Below, in pieces: positions 5,815-5,908 of a stretch of 5,908 bases of DNA. The first letter of the stretch is position 1. Each line of letters opens with the position of its first letter. This DNA is from Rhodoferax sp. (GTDB taxonomy: Bacteria > Pseudomonadota > Gammaproteobacteria > Burkholderiales > Burkholderiaceae_C). The position numbers and the translations under genes are program-made. The stretch covers positions 1 to 5,908 of the forward strand of contig JADGRK010000173.1 in the NCBI GenBank assembly GCA_017880985.1, in the 5' to 3' direction. The notes under the pieces were generated by a model, which was not told where the DNA came from, did no database searches, and saw only the letters and a list, made by a program, of their open reading frames with translations.

Positions 5815-5908
5815 CCGGAGTTCAAATCGCTGCTCGTTTACCTCGGCGCCCCATTGTGTACCCAGTTGCTGGAGATCCAGGCGAAAGCCGAACTTCTCGT
5901 AAAGGTGC
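5764..5908 (-). CDS. GNAT-family N-acetyltransferase, C-terminal fragment
   Basis: The frame is open at the right edge, and 47 codons plus the stop are visible (TGA at 5766-5764). It begins HLYEKFGFRLDL, the classical GNAT motif B end in which a Tyr-x-Lys-x-Gly-Phe segment closes the acetyl-CoA-binding fold; GNAT enzymes transfer acetyl from acetyl-CoA to an amine. The substrate and the rest of the domain lie outside the window. The last 16 residues (RANQSIHQACAKSRAG) are encoded by one arm and the loop of the attC-like palindrome, so the natural domain probably ends near FELR and the tail is read-through into the site. This is common for integron cassette ORFs. GNAT genes are frequent cassette cargo. 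The fragment is short, but the motif is distinctive. Confidence 0.72.
   Translation of the reverse strand, partial: HLYEKFGFRLDLQQLGTQWGAEVNEQRFELRANQSIHQACAKSRAGR

Noticed and set aside
5727..5825. TTG start at 5825 for the small membrane protein
   Set aside because: The extra 33 residues would be encoded by the attC-like palindrome and the overlapping end of the GNAT frame.

Overview
The window looks like a GC-rich betaproteobacterial chromosome, most likely a member of the Comamonadaceae (Rhodoferax/Polaromonas-like). This rests on the protein sequences and on a gene cluster I know from Burkholderiales: purM beside an AI-2E-family permease, hda, a HAD phosphatase and pcnB. Species cannot be fixed from this sequence alone.

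Left part (1-2599), all on the minus strand and tightly packed: AI-2E-family permease -> hda (DnaA inactivator) -> HAD-IB hydrolase -> pcnB (poly(A) polymerase; only its first 41 codons are present). Gaps are 8-14 bases, so this reads as one operon. Its start faces purM across a 105-base divergent spacer (2600-2704). The spacer holds a perfect 12-bp palindrome over the permease start codon, a possible purM promoter, and tandem 12-bp repeats that create two DnaA-box-like 9-mers.

Middle part (2705-4956), plus strand: purM (purine synthesis), then 14 bases later a 12-TM-type MFS transporter of unknown substrate. Both are intact and GC-rich.

Right part (4957-5908), minus strand, looks accessory. 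At the edge is the C-terminal end of a GNAT acetyltransferase. It runs into a 69-base imperfect palindrome with the architecture of an integron attC site: paired R boxes, an asymmetric unpaired spacer, paired L boxes, and a short terminal hairpin. Its R' core reads GCT instead of the invariant GTT. Twenty bases past it starts a small single-TM protein of low GC (about 45% by hand count of 5521-5760, against about 70% in a sample of the MFS gene). Its stop overlaps the start of a small secreted protein built from five exact-length 11-residue repeats. My reading is a relic integron cassette, or lone attC, beside a housekeeping locus.

No stretch over 300 bases lacks a gene. I saw no rRNA, tRNA, CRISPR array or insertion sequence.
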